A stretch of 64,000 bases of DNA from Clostridium lundense DSM 17049 (GTDB lineage: Bacteria > Bacillota > Clostridia > Clostridiales > Clostridiaceae). The stretch is taken from assembly GCF_000619945.1 (NCBI RefSeq), contig NZ_JHVC01000010.1, positions 62,001 to 126,000 on the forward strand, read 5' to 3'. Below, in pieces: positions 25,797 through 33,660 of the stretch (the stretch's first letter is position 1; every line of letters begins with the position of its first letter). The translations under genes and the position numbers were made by a program. The notes under the pieces are model-generated. The model did not search any database. It saw only the letters and a list, made by a program, of their open reading frames with translations, and was not told where the DNA came from.

Positions 25797-26553
25797 GTTA
25801 AAGGGATATATAATTATTGTATTAATAATTGCCATATGGTGTATTGGCAGTGCAAATAATTATTGGAGCGGATATATACTCCCTTCACCAAAAACTGTTA
25901 TAGAAAGTTATATTAGTCTTATAGCTTCAGGAATTTTATTCAAGCATATAGGACAAAGTTTAATAAGAATTTTATCAGGTTTTTTTATAACATTGATTTT
26001 AGCAATCCCTTTTGGAATTTTATTTGGGGTAAACAAAAGAATATATGCTTATTTTAAGCCAATATTAGAATTTATAAGACATACGCCACCTTTAGCTTTA
26101 GTACCAATGCTTATTCTATGGTTTGGTATAGGGGAAAAGTCTAAAATAATCATAATAGTGTTAGCTTCATTCTTTCCTGTATTTTTAAATACTATAAAGG
26201 GTGTTGAAGGCTGTGATAAGAAGTTAATAGAAGTAGGGAAGGTTTTTAATTTATCTAAAAGACAGATATTTTTTAAGATAGTAGTACCATCAGCTCTTCC
26301 AAACATATTAGTTGGAATGAAGCTTGGTATAGGATATAGTTGGAGAGCTATAATAGGAGCAGAAATGGTAGCAGCATCTTCTGGTCTAGGATATCTTATT
26401 TTAGATGGACAACAGCTTTCAAGATCAGATGTTGTAGTTGTAGGTATTCTATCTATAGGAATATTAGGAAGTTTAATGGATTATATATTTTCACTCTTAG
26501 TGAGAAAAATTAATGTTTGGAAACTAGAGGTAGATGATAATGAAGGGGTATAG
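25786..26553 (+). CDS. NitT/TauT-type ABC transporter permease (SsuC-like)
   Basis: Inner-membrane permease of about 255 residues with six segments. An N-terminal YILPSPKTVIESY motif and the ATPase-contact loop (FFKIVVPSALPNILVGMKLGIGYSWRAIIGAE) are typical of the SsuC/TauC/ThiX group. It imports sulfonates, nitrate, cyanate or thiamine precursors in known members. The ATG at 25786 overlaps the end of the preceding gene; a GTG at 25762 is an alternative start. Part of a four-gene, probably Fur-regulated unit. Confidence 0.9.
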   Translation: MVYKLKGYIIIVLIIAIWCIGSANNYWSGYILPSPKTVIESYISLIASGILFKHIGQSLIRILSGFFITLILAIPFGILFGVNKRIYAYFKPILEFIRHTPPLALVPMLILWFGIGEKSKIIIIVLASFFPVFLNTIKGVEGCDKKLIEVGKVFNLSKRQIFFKIVVPSALPNILVGMKLGIGYSWRAIIGAEMVAASSGLGYLILDGQQLSRSDVVVVGILSIGILGSLMDYIFSLLVRKINVWKLEVDDNEGV

Positions 26554-27265
26554 AATAAATAACTTAAATAAAAATTATACGGTAAATGGAAAATTAAATA
26601 CAGTGTTAGAAAATATAAATTTAAATATCGAAGGTGACGTGATAACAATAATTCTTGGAAGAAGTGGATGTGGAAAAACAACTCTTTTAAGATTATTAGG
26701 TGGATTAGAAAATGCTACTTCAGGAAGCATAGTATTTTATAAAGATGCTGTTAAGTTTAAACCTAAAATAGGAATGGTATTTCAGGAAAGCAGACTTATG
26801 CCTTGGCTTACAGTAAGAGAAAACATAACTTTTTATTTAAATAAAAGAGATAGACAAATAGAAGACAAATTTTTAAAGCTTATGAAATTAGAAAAATTTT
26901 CAGAAGCTTATCCAGTTCAACTTTCAGGTGGAATGGCTCATAGAGTTTCAATAGGTCGTGCCCTTGCATATGAACCAGATATAATGTTGATGGACGAGCC
27001 TTTTGCAGCACTAGATTATTTCACAAGATACAATTTGCAAAGGGAGATTATAAATTTATATGGAAAAACCAAAAAAGGAATAGTCTTTGTAACCCATAAT
27101 GTAGATGAAGCAATCTTACTGGGGCATAGAATTATAATTTTAGATAAAGGGAAGGTAGCAAGGGATTATAATATAGAGGAAAATTACCCAAGGGATTTGG
27201 CTTTAGATAGATTAGTAGAAATAAAGGAAGATATTTTAAAAGCTATTTGTAGAGATGAGGATTAA
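26540..27265 (+). CDS. NitT/TauT-type ABC transporter ATP-binding protein (SsuB-like)
   Basis: Cytosolic ATPase of 241 residues. Walker A GRSGCGKTTLL (near 38), Q-loop VFQESRLMPWLTV, signature LSGGMAHRVSIGRAL and Walker B IMLMDEPFAALD with VTHNVDEA are all intact. The MPWLTV string after the Q-loop is common in SsuB/TauB. The ATG at 26540 is nine bases after GAGG and is preferred over the ATG at 26534. It overlaps the permease gene by 14 bases, indicating coupled translation. Confidence 0.92.
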   Translation: MKGYRINNLNKNYTVNGKLNTVLENINLNIEGDVITIILGRSGCGKTTLLRLLGGLENATSGSIVFYKDAVKFKPKIGMVFQESRLMPWLTVRENITFYLNKRDRQIEDKFLKLMKLEKFSEAYPVQLSGGMAHRVSIGRALAYEPDIMLMDEPFAALDYFTRYNLQREIINLYGKTKKGIVFVTHNVDEAILLGHRIIILDKGKVARDYNIEENYPRDLALDRLVEIKEDILKAICRDED

Positions 27266-27305
27266 TTAAATTTAATGTATTATTTTATAAATTGGAGGGA
27301 CTCAA

Positions 27306-28271
27306 ATGATAAAAGTAAAAAAATTATTAGCTTTAGCATTGACTGGAGTTATAGCAGGAAGTATGCTGACAGGATGTGGCAACAAAGAAAATAAAGCTGA
27401 GGAGAAAAACAATAAAACTATAAATATAACTTATGTAAAATCTCCTTTGAACGTGCCATCTATAATTGAAAAGAACAATAAAAGTTTTGACAAAGAATTT
27501 CAAAAGGATAATATGAATATAAAATGGCATGAAATAACTGCAGGACCACAACAAACGCAAGCGCTTGCTGCAGGAGAGTTACAGTTTTTACATGCTCTTG
27601 GAGGAACTTCTGCTATTTTAGCGGCATCTAATGGTGTGGATTTAAAAATAATTAATGTATACAGTAGAGCACCTAAAGCGTTTATGATAATAACAAAAGA
27701 CAATAACATAAAAACACCTAAAGATCTTAAAGGAAAGAAAGTAGCAGGACCTAAGGGAACTGTACTTCATCAACTTTTGGTAGGAGCTTTAGAAAAAAAT
27801 GGATTAAGACAAGAAAATATAGAATTTGTAAATATGGGTATACCAGAGGCAGTAGCGGCACTTAATAATAAAAGTGTAGATGCAGCGCTTTTAGCAGGAC
27901 CAGCGGCGTTAAAAGCTGTAAAATCAGGAGCAAAGATTGTAACTAATGGAGAAGGTATAGTAGAAGGAACTATAGTAACTGCTGTAAGTGGAAAATTTTT
28001 AAAAGATAATCCAGAAATAGTTGAAAGATTTAAAAAAGTTCATAATGAAGCAATTGATTATATAAACAATAATTTTGATGAAGCTATAAATATAACAGCT
28101 AAAGAGGTTGGGTTAACTCCCGAGGAAACTAAACAAATGTATTCTTGGTATGATTTTAATAGTAGTATAACTGACAAAGATATACAAGAACTTAAAAAGA
28201 CTCAAGAGTTTATGATAAAAAATGGATTACAGCAGAAAAAAGTTAAAATTGAAGATTTAATTCAAAAGTAA
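27306..28271 (+). CDS. NitT/TauT-type ABC transporter substrate-binding lipoprotein (SsuA/ThiY-like)
   Basis: 321-residue surface lipoprotein. The signal peptide ends in SMLTGC (lipobox cysteine near residue 24). The mature part has the PBP-II fold of the NMT1/SsuA group: GPQQTQALAAGELQF, a GGTSAILAASNG loop, IKTPKDLKGKKVAGPKGT near 135-155, and PEAVAALNNKSVDAALLAGP. The ligand is unknown: sulfonates, aromatic compounds or pyrimidine precursors are handled by relatives. Control by Fur would suit an iron-related ligand. It closes the operon. Confidence 0.9.
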   Translation: MIKVKKLLALALTGVIAGSMLTGCGNKENKAEEKNNKTINITYVKSPLNVPSIIEKNNKSFDKEFQKDNMNIKWHEITAGPQQTQALAAGELQFLHALGGTSAILAASNGVDLKIINVYSRAPKAFMIITKDNNIKTPKDLKGKKVAGPKGTVLHQLLVGALEKNGLRQENIEFVNMGIPEAVAALNNKSVDAALLAGPAALKAVKSGAKIVTNGEGIVEGTIVTAVSGKFLKDNPEIVERFKKVHNEAIDYINNNFDEAINITAKEVGLTPEETKQMYSWYDFNSSITDKDIQELKKTQEFMIKNGLQQKKVKIEDLIQK

Positions 28272-28286
28272 TGGTTTTATAAAAAG

Positions 28287-28314
28287 TTGAATTTTATACA
28301 TAATATGGTATAAT
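28287..28314 (+). promoter_or_regulatory. Sigma-A promoter of the ECF S component leader
   Basis: TTGAAT and TATAAT are spaced by 16 bases. The RNA would begin near 28321 at the start of the structured leader described next. Confidence 0.65.
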
Positions 28315-28319
28315 GTAAG

Positions 28320-28396
28320 CATGGGTTACGAAGACTCAATTTGAAACACGAATACTAGATAAATTAAAATTTAATATTAATAAATCTGATACCACG
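28320..28396 (+). ncRNA. Candidate riboswitch/attenuator leader with three ACGAA motifs
   Basis: The short leader between a promoter and a terminator carries GTTACGAAGAC, AACACGAATAC and ACCACGAAGGT, the last one running into the left arm of the terminator. An AT-rich hairpin (AGAT / ATCT arms around 28352-28388) lies between the second and third copies. ACG-type loops recur in guanidine riboswitch classes, and the layout with a terminator overlapping the last motif recalls the guanidine-IV (mepA) class of clostridia, as I remember it. The class assignment is tentative; the regulatory role is better supported. Confidence 0.45.
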
Positions 28397-28430
28397 AAGG
28401 TAGAGTTATACTCTACCTTTTTATATTTTT
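28397..28430 (+). terminator. Intrinsic terminator of the leader
   Basis: AAGGTAGAG pairs with CTCTACCTT (9 bp, loop of 5), followed by TTTTATATTTTT. The left arm overlaps the last ACGAA motif. Confidence 0.82.
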
Positions 28431-28647
28431 ATCCGATGACTACCCGCTCTAATACTCCAATCGCACTCTGTGAAAGCGATTCACACCAAATCAAAGATTT
28501 GGGTTCTCTGCTTTTCTTTAAAGTGGATGTAAAGAGTGGGTACGTCCCTGGATAACGATTTCCCATAAAGGATAACGAATTCTAAGGAGTGAAACTCCTA
28601 AGAATTCTGTTAATAAGCTTCAGTGGGAGTAAAAACTCCTTCTGAAG
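28430..28647 (+). repeat. Cluster of structured inverted repeats
   Basis: Part one, 28430-28556, folds as a branched element: outer arms TATCCGATGACTACCCGCTCT and AGAGTGGGTACGTCCCTGGATA pair imperfectly, and two inner hairpins (ATCGC/GCGAT and CCAAATC/GATTTGG) fill it. Part two is a hairpin at 28577-28607 (14-bp arms with one mismatch, loop GAA). Part three is a hairpin at 28618-28647 (13-bp arms, two mismatches). The two latter share a GGAGT-A-rich loop-ACTCC core. GC content is higher than in the surroundings. It resembles a dispersed non-coding repeat inserted between leader and gene. Confidence 0.6.
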
Positions 28648-28688
28648 ACAAGAACTCTATTTACAAAAATTTTCAGGAGGGATTTTTT

Positions 28689-29216
28689 ATGGAGACTAAC
28701 ACAAAGGAACTTGTAAAGGCTAGTTTATTTTTAGCATTGGGATTGATCCTACCCTATATTTTTCATTTCACAGGCATGCCAGGGAACGTATTTTTACCAA
28801 TGCATATTCCAGTTCTACTATGTGGTCTTATATTAGGAGAAAGATATGGACTATTAATTGGTTTTATAACCCCATTAATAAATTCAGTTATTACAGGTAT
28901 GCCGCCTATATATCCAGTAGCAGTAGCTATGGCTTTTGAATTGGCTGCTTATGGATGGTTATCAGGATACTTATTTAAAAGAAAAAAGAGTAATGTATAC
29001 ATAGCTTTGATACTAGCTATGATTTTTGGGAGATTAATATCTGGAATTGCTAATTATGTATTAATGGGGTTTGTAGGAAAATCTTTTGTACTAAAGCTGT
29101 TTATGATAAGTGCTTTTGTAAAACCATTATGGGGAATTCTAATACAGATAATAATAATTCCTTTTGTTGTTAAGGCTATAGAAAGAAATAGTAAGGCGGT
29201 TAGTTTAAATGGATAA
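28689..29216 (+). CDS. ECF transporter S component, substrate unknown
   Basis: Membrane protein of 175 residues with five or six segments. It begins KELVKASLFLALGLILPYIFH, the usual ECF S-component start with small-residue (AxxxA-like) pattern for docking on EcfT, and has a characteristic ILGERYGLLIGFITPLINSVITGMPP loop region. S components bind one vitamin or metabolite and use a shared EcfAAT motor encoded elsewhere; none is in this window. The strong AGGAGGG ribosome site fixes the ATG at 28689. It overlaps a methyltransferase gene by 8 bases, which hints at a substrate handled by methyl transfer. A riboswitch-like leader precedes it. Confidence 0.85.
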   Translation: METNTKELVKASLFLALGLILPYIFHFTGMPGNVFLPMHIPVLLCGLILGERYGLLIGFITPLINSVITGMPPIYPVAVAMAFELAAYGWLSGYLFKRKKSNVYIALILAMIFGRLISGIANYVLMGFVGKSFVLKLFMISAFVKPLWGILIQIIIIPFVVKAIERNSKAVSLNG

Positions 29217-29781
29217 TAGAGAGTTTTTTAATAACTTAGCTTTTAATTGGGATAGTATGTGTAGGCATGATGAAAAAAAGTTAGAAAATATATTAGCATT
29301 AACATCAGTGAAGAAGGGGGCAAAGATTTTAGATGTAGGAACAGGAACAGGTATATTAATTAAATATTTACTAAGTACAAGCCCAAAAAAGATTGTTGCA
29401 GTAGATATAGCAGAAAATATGATAATAGTTGCAAAGGAAAAATATAAAGATAATAGAGTTAATTTTATAGTAAAAGATATAATGAAATATACTGAAGATG
29501 GCTTTGATTATATATTCTTATATTCTGTATATCCTCATTTTAAAGATAAAGATGCTATTTTAAAACATTTATCAACACTGATTACTGGCGGAGGGAAAGT
29601 AGTAATAGCTCACTCACAAAGTAAAGAAAAGATAAATGAGGTTCATAGTAAAAGTGAAACTGTAAAAGAGGATAAGCTACCTTCGGGGGAAGCCACAGGA
29701 AAAATAATGGAAAAATATTTTAGAGTAGAAAAAATTATAGATAATGAAAATATGTATTATGTTTCAGGAATGAAAATATAA
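29209..29781 (+). CDS. Class I SAM-dependent methyltransferase
   Basis: 190 residues with a single Rossmann methyltransferase domain: motif I LDVGTGTGILIKYLL (near 45), motif II VAVDIAENMI, motif III VNFIVKDIMKY, and DYIFLYSVYPHF at the usual acidic/aromatic site. The substrate is not evident; the domain is UbiE-like. It overlaps the ECF S component gene, so the two are translationally coupled and probably act on the same compound. A terminator follows immediately. Confidence 0.87.
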   Translation: MDNREFFNNLAFNWDSMCRHDEKKLENILALTSVKKGAKILDVGTGTGILIKYLLSTSPKKIVAVDIAENMIIVAKEKYKDNRVNFIVKDIMKYTEDGFDYIFLYSVYPHFKDKDAILKHLSTLITGGGKVVIAHSQSKEKINEVHSKSETVKEDKLPSGEATGKIMEKYFRVEKIIDNENMYYVSGMKI

Positions 29782-29783
29782 GG

Positions 29784-29815
29784 AAATGTCAGGCGTCTAA
29801 CCTGACATTTTTTAT
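29784..29815 (+). terminator. Terminator of the methyltransferase gene, inside a convergent gene
   Basis: A perfect 10-bp stem (29784-29793 with 29801-29810, loop of 7) is followed by a T-run. Its sequence is shared with the last codons and stop of the convergent DUF3842 gene. Confidence 0.85.
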
Positions 29816-30223
29816 ATTTTTTTTAATATCTGATATGATTTCCTCTATAATTTCTTTTATTTGAAGATCTCTTGTGCCTGGTATATAGATACCATGTTTT
29901 TGTAGGGGGATTATGTATTTAGTACAGTTTATTTCAAATATTGTACCACATACTTTTGAAGTTATTTCTCCATTTATACCGCCATTGCAAAGTATACCTA
30001 TAGGGCCTATAATGCAATTTATTTCTTCCTCTTTCAGAAAGGAGTGTATGTCTTTTTCACCAATAATACTTTTATTAGCACCGGCTTTTATCATGTTATT
30101 AGCTGCTGCTATATTAGTACCTAGAGCTATTATAAAAATACTTTTTCCTAATTCTTTGCGAAGTTTTTTTACAATTGTTTGGCCAAGACCAGCACCTTGT
30201 CCATCTATTACTACAATGTTCAT
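29789..30223 (-). CDS. DUF3842 family protein
   Basis: 144-residue soluble protein. It begins MNIVVIDGQGAGLGQTIVKKL, a Rossmann-type glycine-rich loop, and continues with IALGTNIAAANNMIKAGAN and IIGPIGILCNGGINGEIT; this matches DUF3842, a family common in anaerobic Firmicutes with no known function. The nucleotide-binding-like N-terminus suggests a NAD(P) or nucleotide ligand, but that is inference. Monocistronic, convergent with the methyltransferase gene. Confidence 0.85.
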   Translation of the reverse strand: MNIVVIDGQGAGLGQTIVKKLRKELGKSIFIIALGTNIAAANNMIKAGANKSIIGEKDIHSFLKEEEINCIIGPIGILCNGGINGEITSKVCGTIFEINCTKYIIPLQKHGIYIPGTRDLQIKEIIEEIISDIKKNIKNVRLDA

Positions 30224-30459
30224 ATAAAATCCTCCATATGTTATTATAATATATTAATATGGAAATTATATCCTACATATAATTTAAATGTAATTTGTAT
30301 TTTTTGCAACTGACAGTTGATACATTTTGTATATATTTTACATTAATATGATAATATGATAGAATTATCCTCAGAAAGGGCCAAGCATAGAAGCAAGCTA
30401 TCATGAACACAATAATTATAAGATATATATTATATTTGCTTGGTAAAGGGGAGAATATT

Positions 30460-31287
30460 TTGAGATCAAAAATGAATATAAAGGATTTAATACAAAGGAT
30501 ACTAGATGACGAAATACCTGCTTTGGCATCTCAATTATCTTATAGCTTATTATTAGCATTCTTTCCATTTCTTATTTTTTTAATGACGTTAGTAGGATTT
30601 AGCTCTATAGATAGTGAATTTGTATTATCAGAGATTAGTAGAGTTTTGCCAAACAACGCCTACGAATTAGTTCATAATACAGTATTAGAAATATTAGAGA
30701 CAAAAAATACAAATTTATTATCATTTGGTATTATATTTACTTTATGGACTGCATCTAGTGGGTTTAGAAGTGTAATAAAAGGAATAAATAAGGCATATGA
30801 CGAGAAGGAAAAAAGATCTTTTTTTAAGGTAGTATTAATTTCTATAATTAGTACATTAGGACTAGGTTTTTTAATAATATTAACTATACTTCTATTGGTT
30901 TTTGGACAAATTATTGGATATATTCTAGCTAAAAAGATTGGAGTTAGTTATTTGTTTGAAGTTATATGGAACGTAATAAGATATATGATAATTCTTTTTT
31001 CTATGATATTAATATTTGCTTTAATGTATCGTTATATTCCAAGCAGAAGATTACAATGGAAAGAAGTTATACCAGGGGCAATATTTGCAACAGTAGGATG
31101 GGTAATAGCTTCTGTTGGATTTGCTTTTTATGTTAATAATTTTGGGAATTATTCAAGAGTATATGGAAGTATTGGTGCTGTAATAGTTCTTTTAACTTGG
31201 TTATATTTAACTTCTATTATAATTATAGTAGGTGGAGAAATAAATGCAGCTATAGCTTTTAATAAGGATATAAAAAGTAGGAACTGA
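30460..31287 (+). CDS. YihY/BrkB family membrane protein
   Basis: About 275 residues with six membrane segments. Signature strings of the YihY/virulence-factor BrkB family are ALASQLSYSLLLAFFPFLIFL (near 20), LWTASSGFRSVIKGINKAY (near 105), YIPSRRLQWKEVIPGAIFATVGWV (near 190) and YGSIGAVIVLLTWLYLTSIIIIVGGEINA at the end. Function in the family is unproven despite its old label as ribonuclease BN. The TTG at 30460 stands 8 bases after AAGGGGAG and is preferred over the ATG at 30403, which has no ribosome site; ATG 30472 is a further option. Confidence 0.9.
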   Translation: MRSKMNIKDLIQRILDDEIPALASQLSYSLLLAFFPFLIFLMTLVGFSSIDSEFVLSEISRVLPNNAYELVHNTVLEILETKNTNLLSFGIIFTLWTASSGFRSVIKGINKAYDEKEKRSFFKVVLISIISTLGLGFLIILTILLLVFGQIIGYILAKKIGVSYLFEVIWNVIRYMIILFSMILIFALMYRYIPSRRLQWKEVIPGAIFATVGWVIASVGFAFYVNNFGNYSRVYGSIGAVIVLLTWLYLTSIIIIVGGEINAAIAFNKDIKSRN

Positions 31288-31375
31288 ACTTTAATCATGG
31301 GTACTATTTTTTATTTCTATATTAAATATGAACCTAATATGTAAAAAGATTATATAAATAACAATAATATAAACA

Positions 31376-31405
31376 TTGACTTAATGTAAATTACTATGCT
31401 AAAAT
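31376..31405 (+). promoter_or_regulatory. Predicted sigma-A promoter of the SAM-riboswitch transcript
   Basis: TTGACT and TAAAAT are spaced by 18 bases, about 25 bases before the riboswitch. Confidence 0.6.
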
Positions 31406-31427
31406 ATGTTTAAAATTAAATTAAGAC

Positions 31428-31541
31428 GCTTCTTATCCAGAGCGGTGGAGGGACTGGCCCTACGAAACCCGGCAACCGGAAAGTTTTATACTTTCAAGGT
31501 GCTAATTCCAGCAGGTATAAAAACCTGATAGATAAGAGGAG
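31428..31541 (+). ncRNA. SAM-I riboswitch (S-box)
   Basis: Contains CTTATCCAGAGCGGTGGAGG, GACTGGCCCTACGAAACCCGGCAACC, AAGGTGCTAATTCC and CCTGATAGATAAGAG, the conserved S-box elements in order, with CTTATC / GATAAG closing P1. It should switch off the downstream transporter when S-adenosylmethionine is abundant. Confidence 0.98.
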
Positions 31542-31547
31542 AAGTTA

Positions 31548-31582
31548 AACTTCTTGTATCTATCTGCAAGGAGTTTTTTTAT
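31548..31582 (+). terminator. Terminator of the S-box expression platform
   Basis: AACTTCTTG (31548-31556) pairs with CAAGGAGTT (31567-31575, one G-U pair), followed by T7. The loop repeats TATCTATC, which can pair with the GATAGATA at the 3' side of P1 as an antiterminator. Confidence 0.85.
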
Positions 31583-31614
31583 TTATTTAACATTTTATTG
31601 AGGAGGAAAGTTTA

Positions 31615-32937
31615 ATGAAAGATAGCGAATTAAAAGGAAGAGCAAGTGCGTTATTTCCTTTATTAGTATTTATAGTTTTATATGTAGTAATTGCACTTAT
31701 TTCTAACGATTTTTATGCAATGCCTGTTAGTGTTCCTTTTCTTATTGCAGCAATTGTAGCATTATTAATGAATAGAAAGGAAAGTATATCCAATAAGTTA
31801 GATATATTTTGTAAAGGGGCAGGGGAGCCTAACATTATATTAATGTGTGTAATATTTATATTAGCAGGAGCATTTGCTCAAGTAGCTAAGGATATGGGCG
31901 CAGTTGAGTCTACGGTTAATTTAGGATTATCTATTTTGCCAAGTAATATATTGATATCAGGAGTGTTTATAATTGGATGTTTTATATCTATTTCCATTGG
32001 AACTTCTATGGGAACTATAGTAGCATTAGCACCTATGGCAGTTGGAATTTCAGATAAAACAAGTATACCAGTAGCATTAGTTATAGGAGCAGTAGTAGGA
32101 GGTGCTATGTTTGGAGACAACCTTTCTATGATATCTGACACTACTATTGCAGCTACTAGAACTCAAGGATGTCAGCTAAAGGATAAATTTAAGACAAATT
32201 TCTTTATAGTATTGCCAGCAGCAGTAGCTACAGCTATTATATTTGCTGTAATTACTTCAGGAAATAATACTGTTTTGAGTGGAGAATATAACTACAGTTT
32301 AGTAAAAGTACTTCCATATGTATCTGTACTTATAGCAGCTCTTGCAGGAGTAAATGTTTTAGCTGTATTAGTAGGAGGCACAGTATTTTCAGGAATTATA
32401 GGAATAGCATATGGTGCTTTTAATTTTGTGGGATTCTTACAATCCATAGCTAAGGGTATCAATGGTATGTCTGAATTAGTTATAATATCATTAATAATTG
32501 GAGGAACTGTAGAGCTAATAAAATTCAATGGAGGAATAGATTTTCTATTAAGTTTTATTACAAGTAAGGTAAAAACAAGAAAGGGAGCGGAAATCGGTAT
32601 AGCTTTATTAGTATCATTGGTTGATATGTGTACAGCTAATAACACAATAGCAATTGTTATGACAGGACCATTAGCTAAAAATATATCTGAGAAGTATGGA
32701 ATAGAACCACAAAAATCAGCTAGTTTACTAGATACTTTTTCATGTTTCTGTCAAGGAATAATACCTTATGGAGCACAATTATTAGCAGCTTCTGGTTTAG
32801 CAAAGATATCTCCATTTTTAATAATGAGATATTTATATTATCCTTACCTTATGGGAATATGTGCTTTAGTAGCTATAGCTATAGGTTTCCCTAGAATAAA
32901 GTCAGCAGGAAATAAGGAGTTTGCTAAGGGAGCGTAA
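31615..32937 (+). CDS. NhaC-family carrier, probable methionine transporter (MetT type)
   Basis: 440 residues with about eleven membrane segments. Belongs to the NhaC/ArsB-like ion-transporter group (IGTSMGTIVALAPMAVGIS, GGAMFGDNLSMISDTTIAATRTQG and SCFCQGIIPYGAQLLAAS are recognisable). Family members annotated as Na+/H+ antiporters but preceded by an S-box riboswitch have been predicted to be methionine transporters (MetT). The clear SAM-I riboswitch here supports methionine rather than Na+/H+ exchange. Ribosome site GAGGAGG. Confidence 0.85.
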   Translation: MKDSELKGRASALFPLLVFIVLYVVIALISNDFYAMPVSVPFLIAAIVALLMNRKESISNKLDIFCKGAGEPNIILMCVIFILAGAFAQVAKDMGAVESTVNLGLSILPSNILISGVFIIGCFISISIGTSMGTIVALAPMAVGISDKTSIPVALVIGAVVGGAMFGDNLSMISDTTIAATRTQGCQLKDKFKTNFFIVLPAAVATAIIFAVITSGNNTVLSGEYNYSLVKVLPYVSVLIAALAGVNVLAVLVGGTVFSGIIGIAYGAFNFVGFLQSIAKGINGMSELVIISLIIGGTVELIKFNGGIDFLLSFITSKVKTRKGAEIGIALLVSLVDMCTANNTIAIVMTGPLAKNISEKYGIEPQKSASLLDTFSCFCQGIIPYGAQLLAASGLAKISPFLIMRYLYYPYLMGICALVAIAIGFPRIKSAGNKEFAKGA

Positions 32938-32969
32938 TCTAAAAAATTAATATTAACGTAATCATTAAG

Positions 32970-33016
32970 ATTTAATAGGGACGGTGTAGAAACCGCCCCT
33001 ATTAAATTACTTTTTA
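32970..33016 (+). terminator. Probable terminator after the metT-like gene
   Basis: TTTAATAGGG-CGGT pairs with ACCG-CCCTATTAAA (14 of 15 positions, loop GTAGAA), followed by TTACTTTTTA. The stem is strong; the T-run starts a few bases late. Confidence 0.65.
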
Positions 33017-33210
33017 GTAACCAGTATTATTTCATAGCATTGATAAAAGAAAAGATTTTTAAAAAGTAACTGTAATTGCTATAATTGTATGGATTTTATA
33101 GTTTTGGGTATTAATTTGTGTATTGAAAACAATTGTAAACAATTATTATAATATATTATATGGTAATATATTATGAAAAAATAATTTTACATATTAAAAG
33201 GAGAGAATTT

Positions 33211-33660
33211 ATGAATATTTTAAAGGTTTTTATTATGTCAGCAGTACCGCTTGTTGAACAAAGAGGGGCTATACCTCTAGGAATATTTGCTTATAATATG
33301 AGTCCTTCATTTGTTTTTTTAGTAAGTTTTTTAGGAAGCTTATTACCAGTTCCTTTTATATTATTGTTGTTCAACTCTATATTTAAATGGATGAAAAAAT
33401 ATAAGGTATTTGAACCAATTAATAATATAATAGAAAATAAGATTAGAAAGAATTCTGGGAAAATTGAAAAATATAAGGAAATTGGCTTAATTACATTTGT
33501 AGCAATTCCACTTCCTACTACAGGATTATGGACTGGTAGTGCAATTGCAGCTTTTTTAGGGTTAGATTTTAAGAAGTCTTTGTTATGCACATCAATAGGA
33601 GGGATTATATCTGCATTTTTAATAACCTTATTATGTATGATATTTCCAACTTTTTTCTGA
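33211..33660 (+). CDS. COG2426 small multidrug export family membrane protein
   Basis: 149 residues with four or five membrane segments. SAVPLVEQRGAIPLGIFAY near the start and VAIPLPTTGLWTGSAIAAFLGL near 105 are hallmark strings of this small export (Sm_multidrug_ex) family, whose physiological function is not settled. The ATG at 33211 follows AAAAGGAGAG; the longer frame from 33160 is rejected. Isolated gene. Confidence 0.88.
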   Translation: MNILKVFIMSAVPLVEQRGAIPLGIFAYNMSPSFVFLVSFLGSLLPVPFILLLFNSIFKWMKKYKVFEPINNIIENKIRKNSGKIEKYKEIGLITFVAIPLPTTGLWTGSAIAAFLGLDFKKSLLCTSIGGIISAFLITLLCMIFPTFF

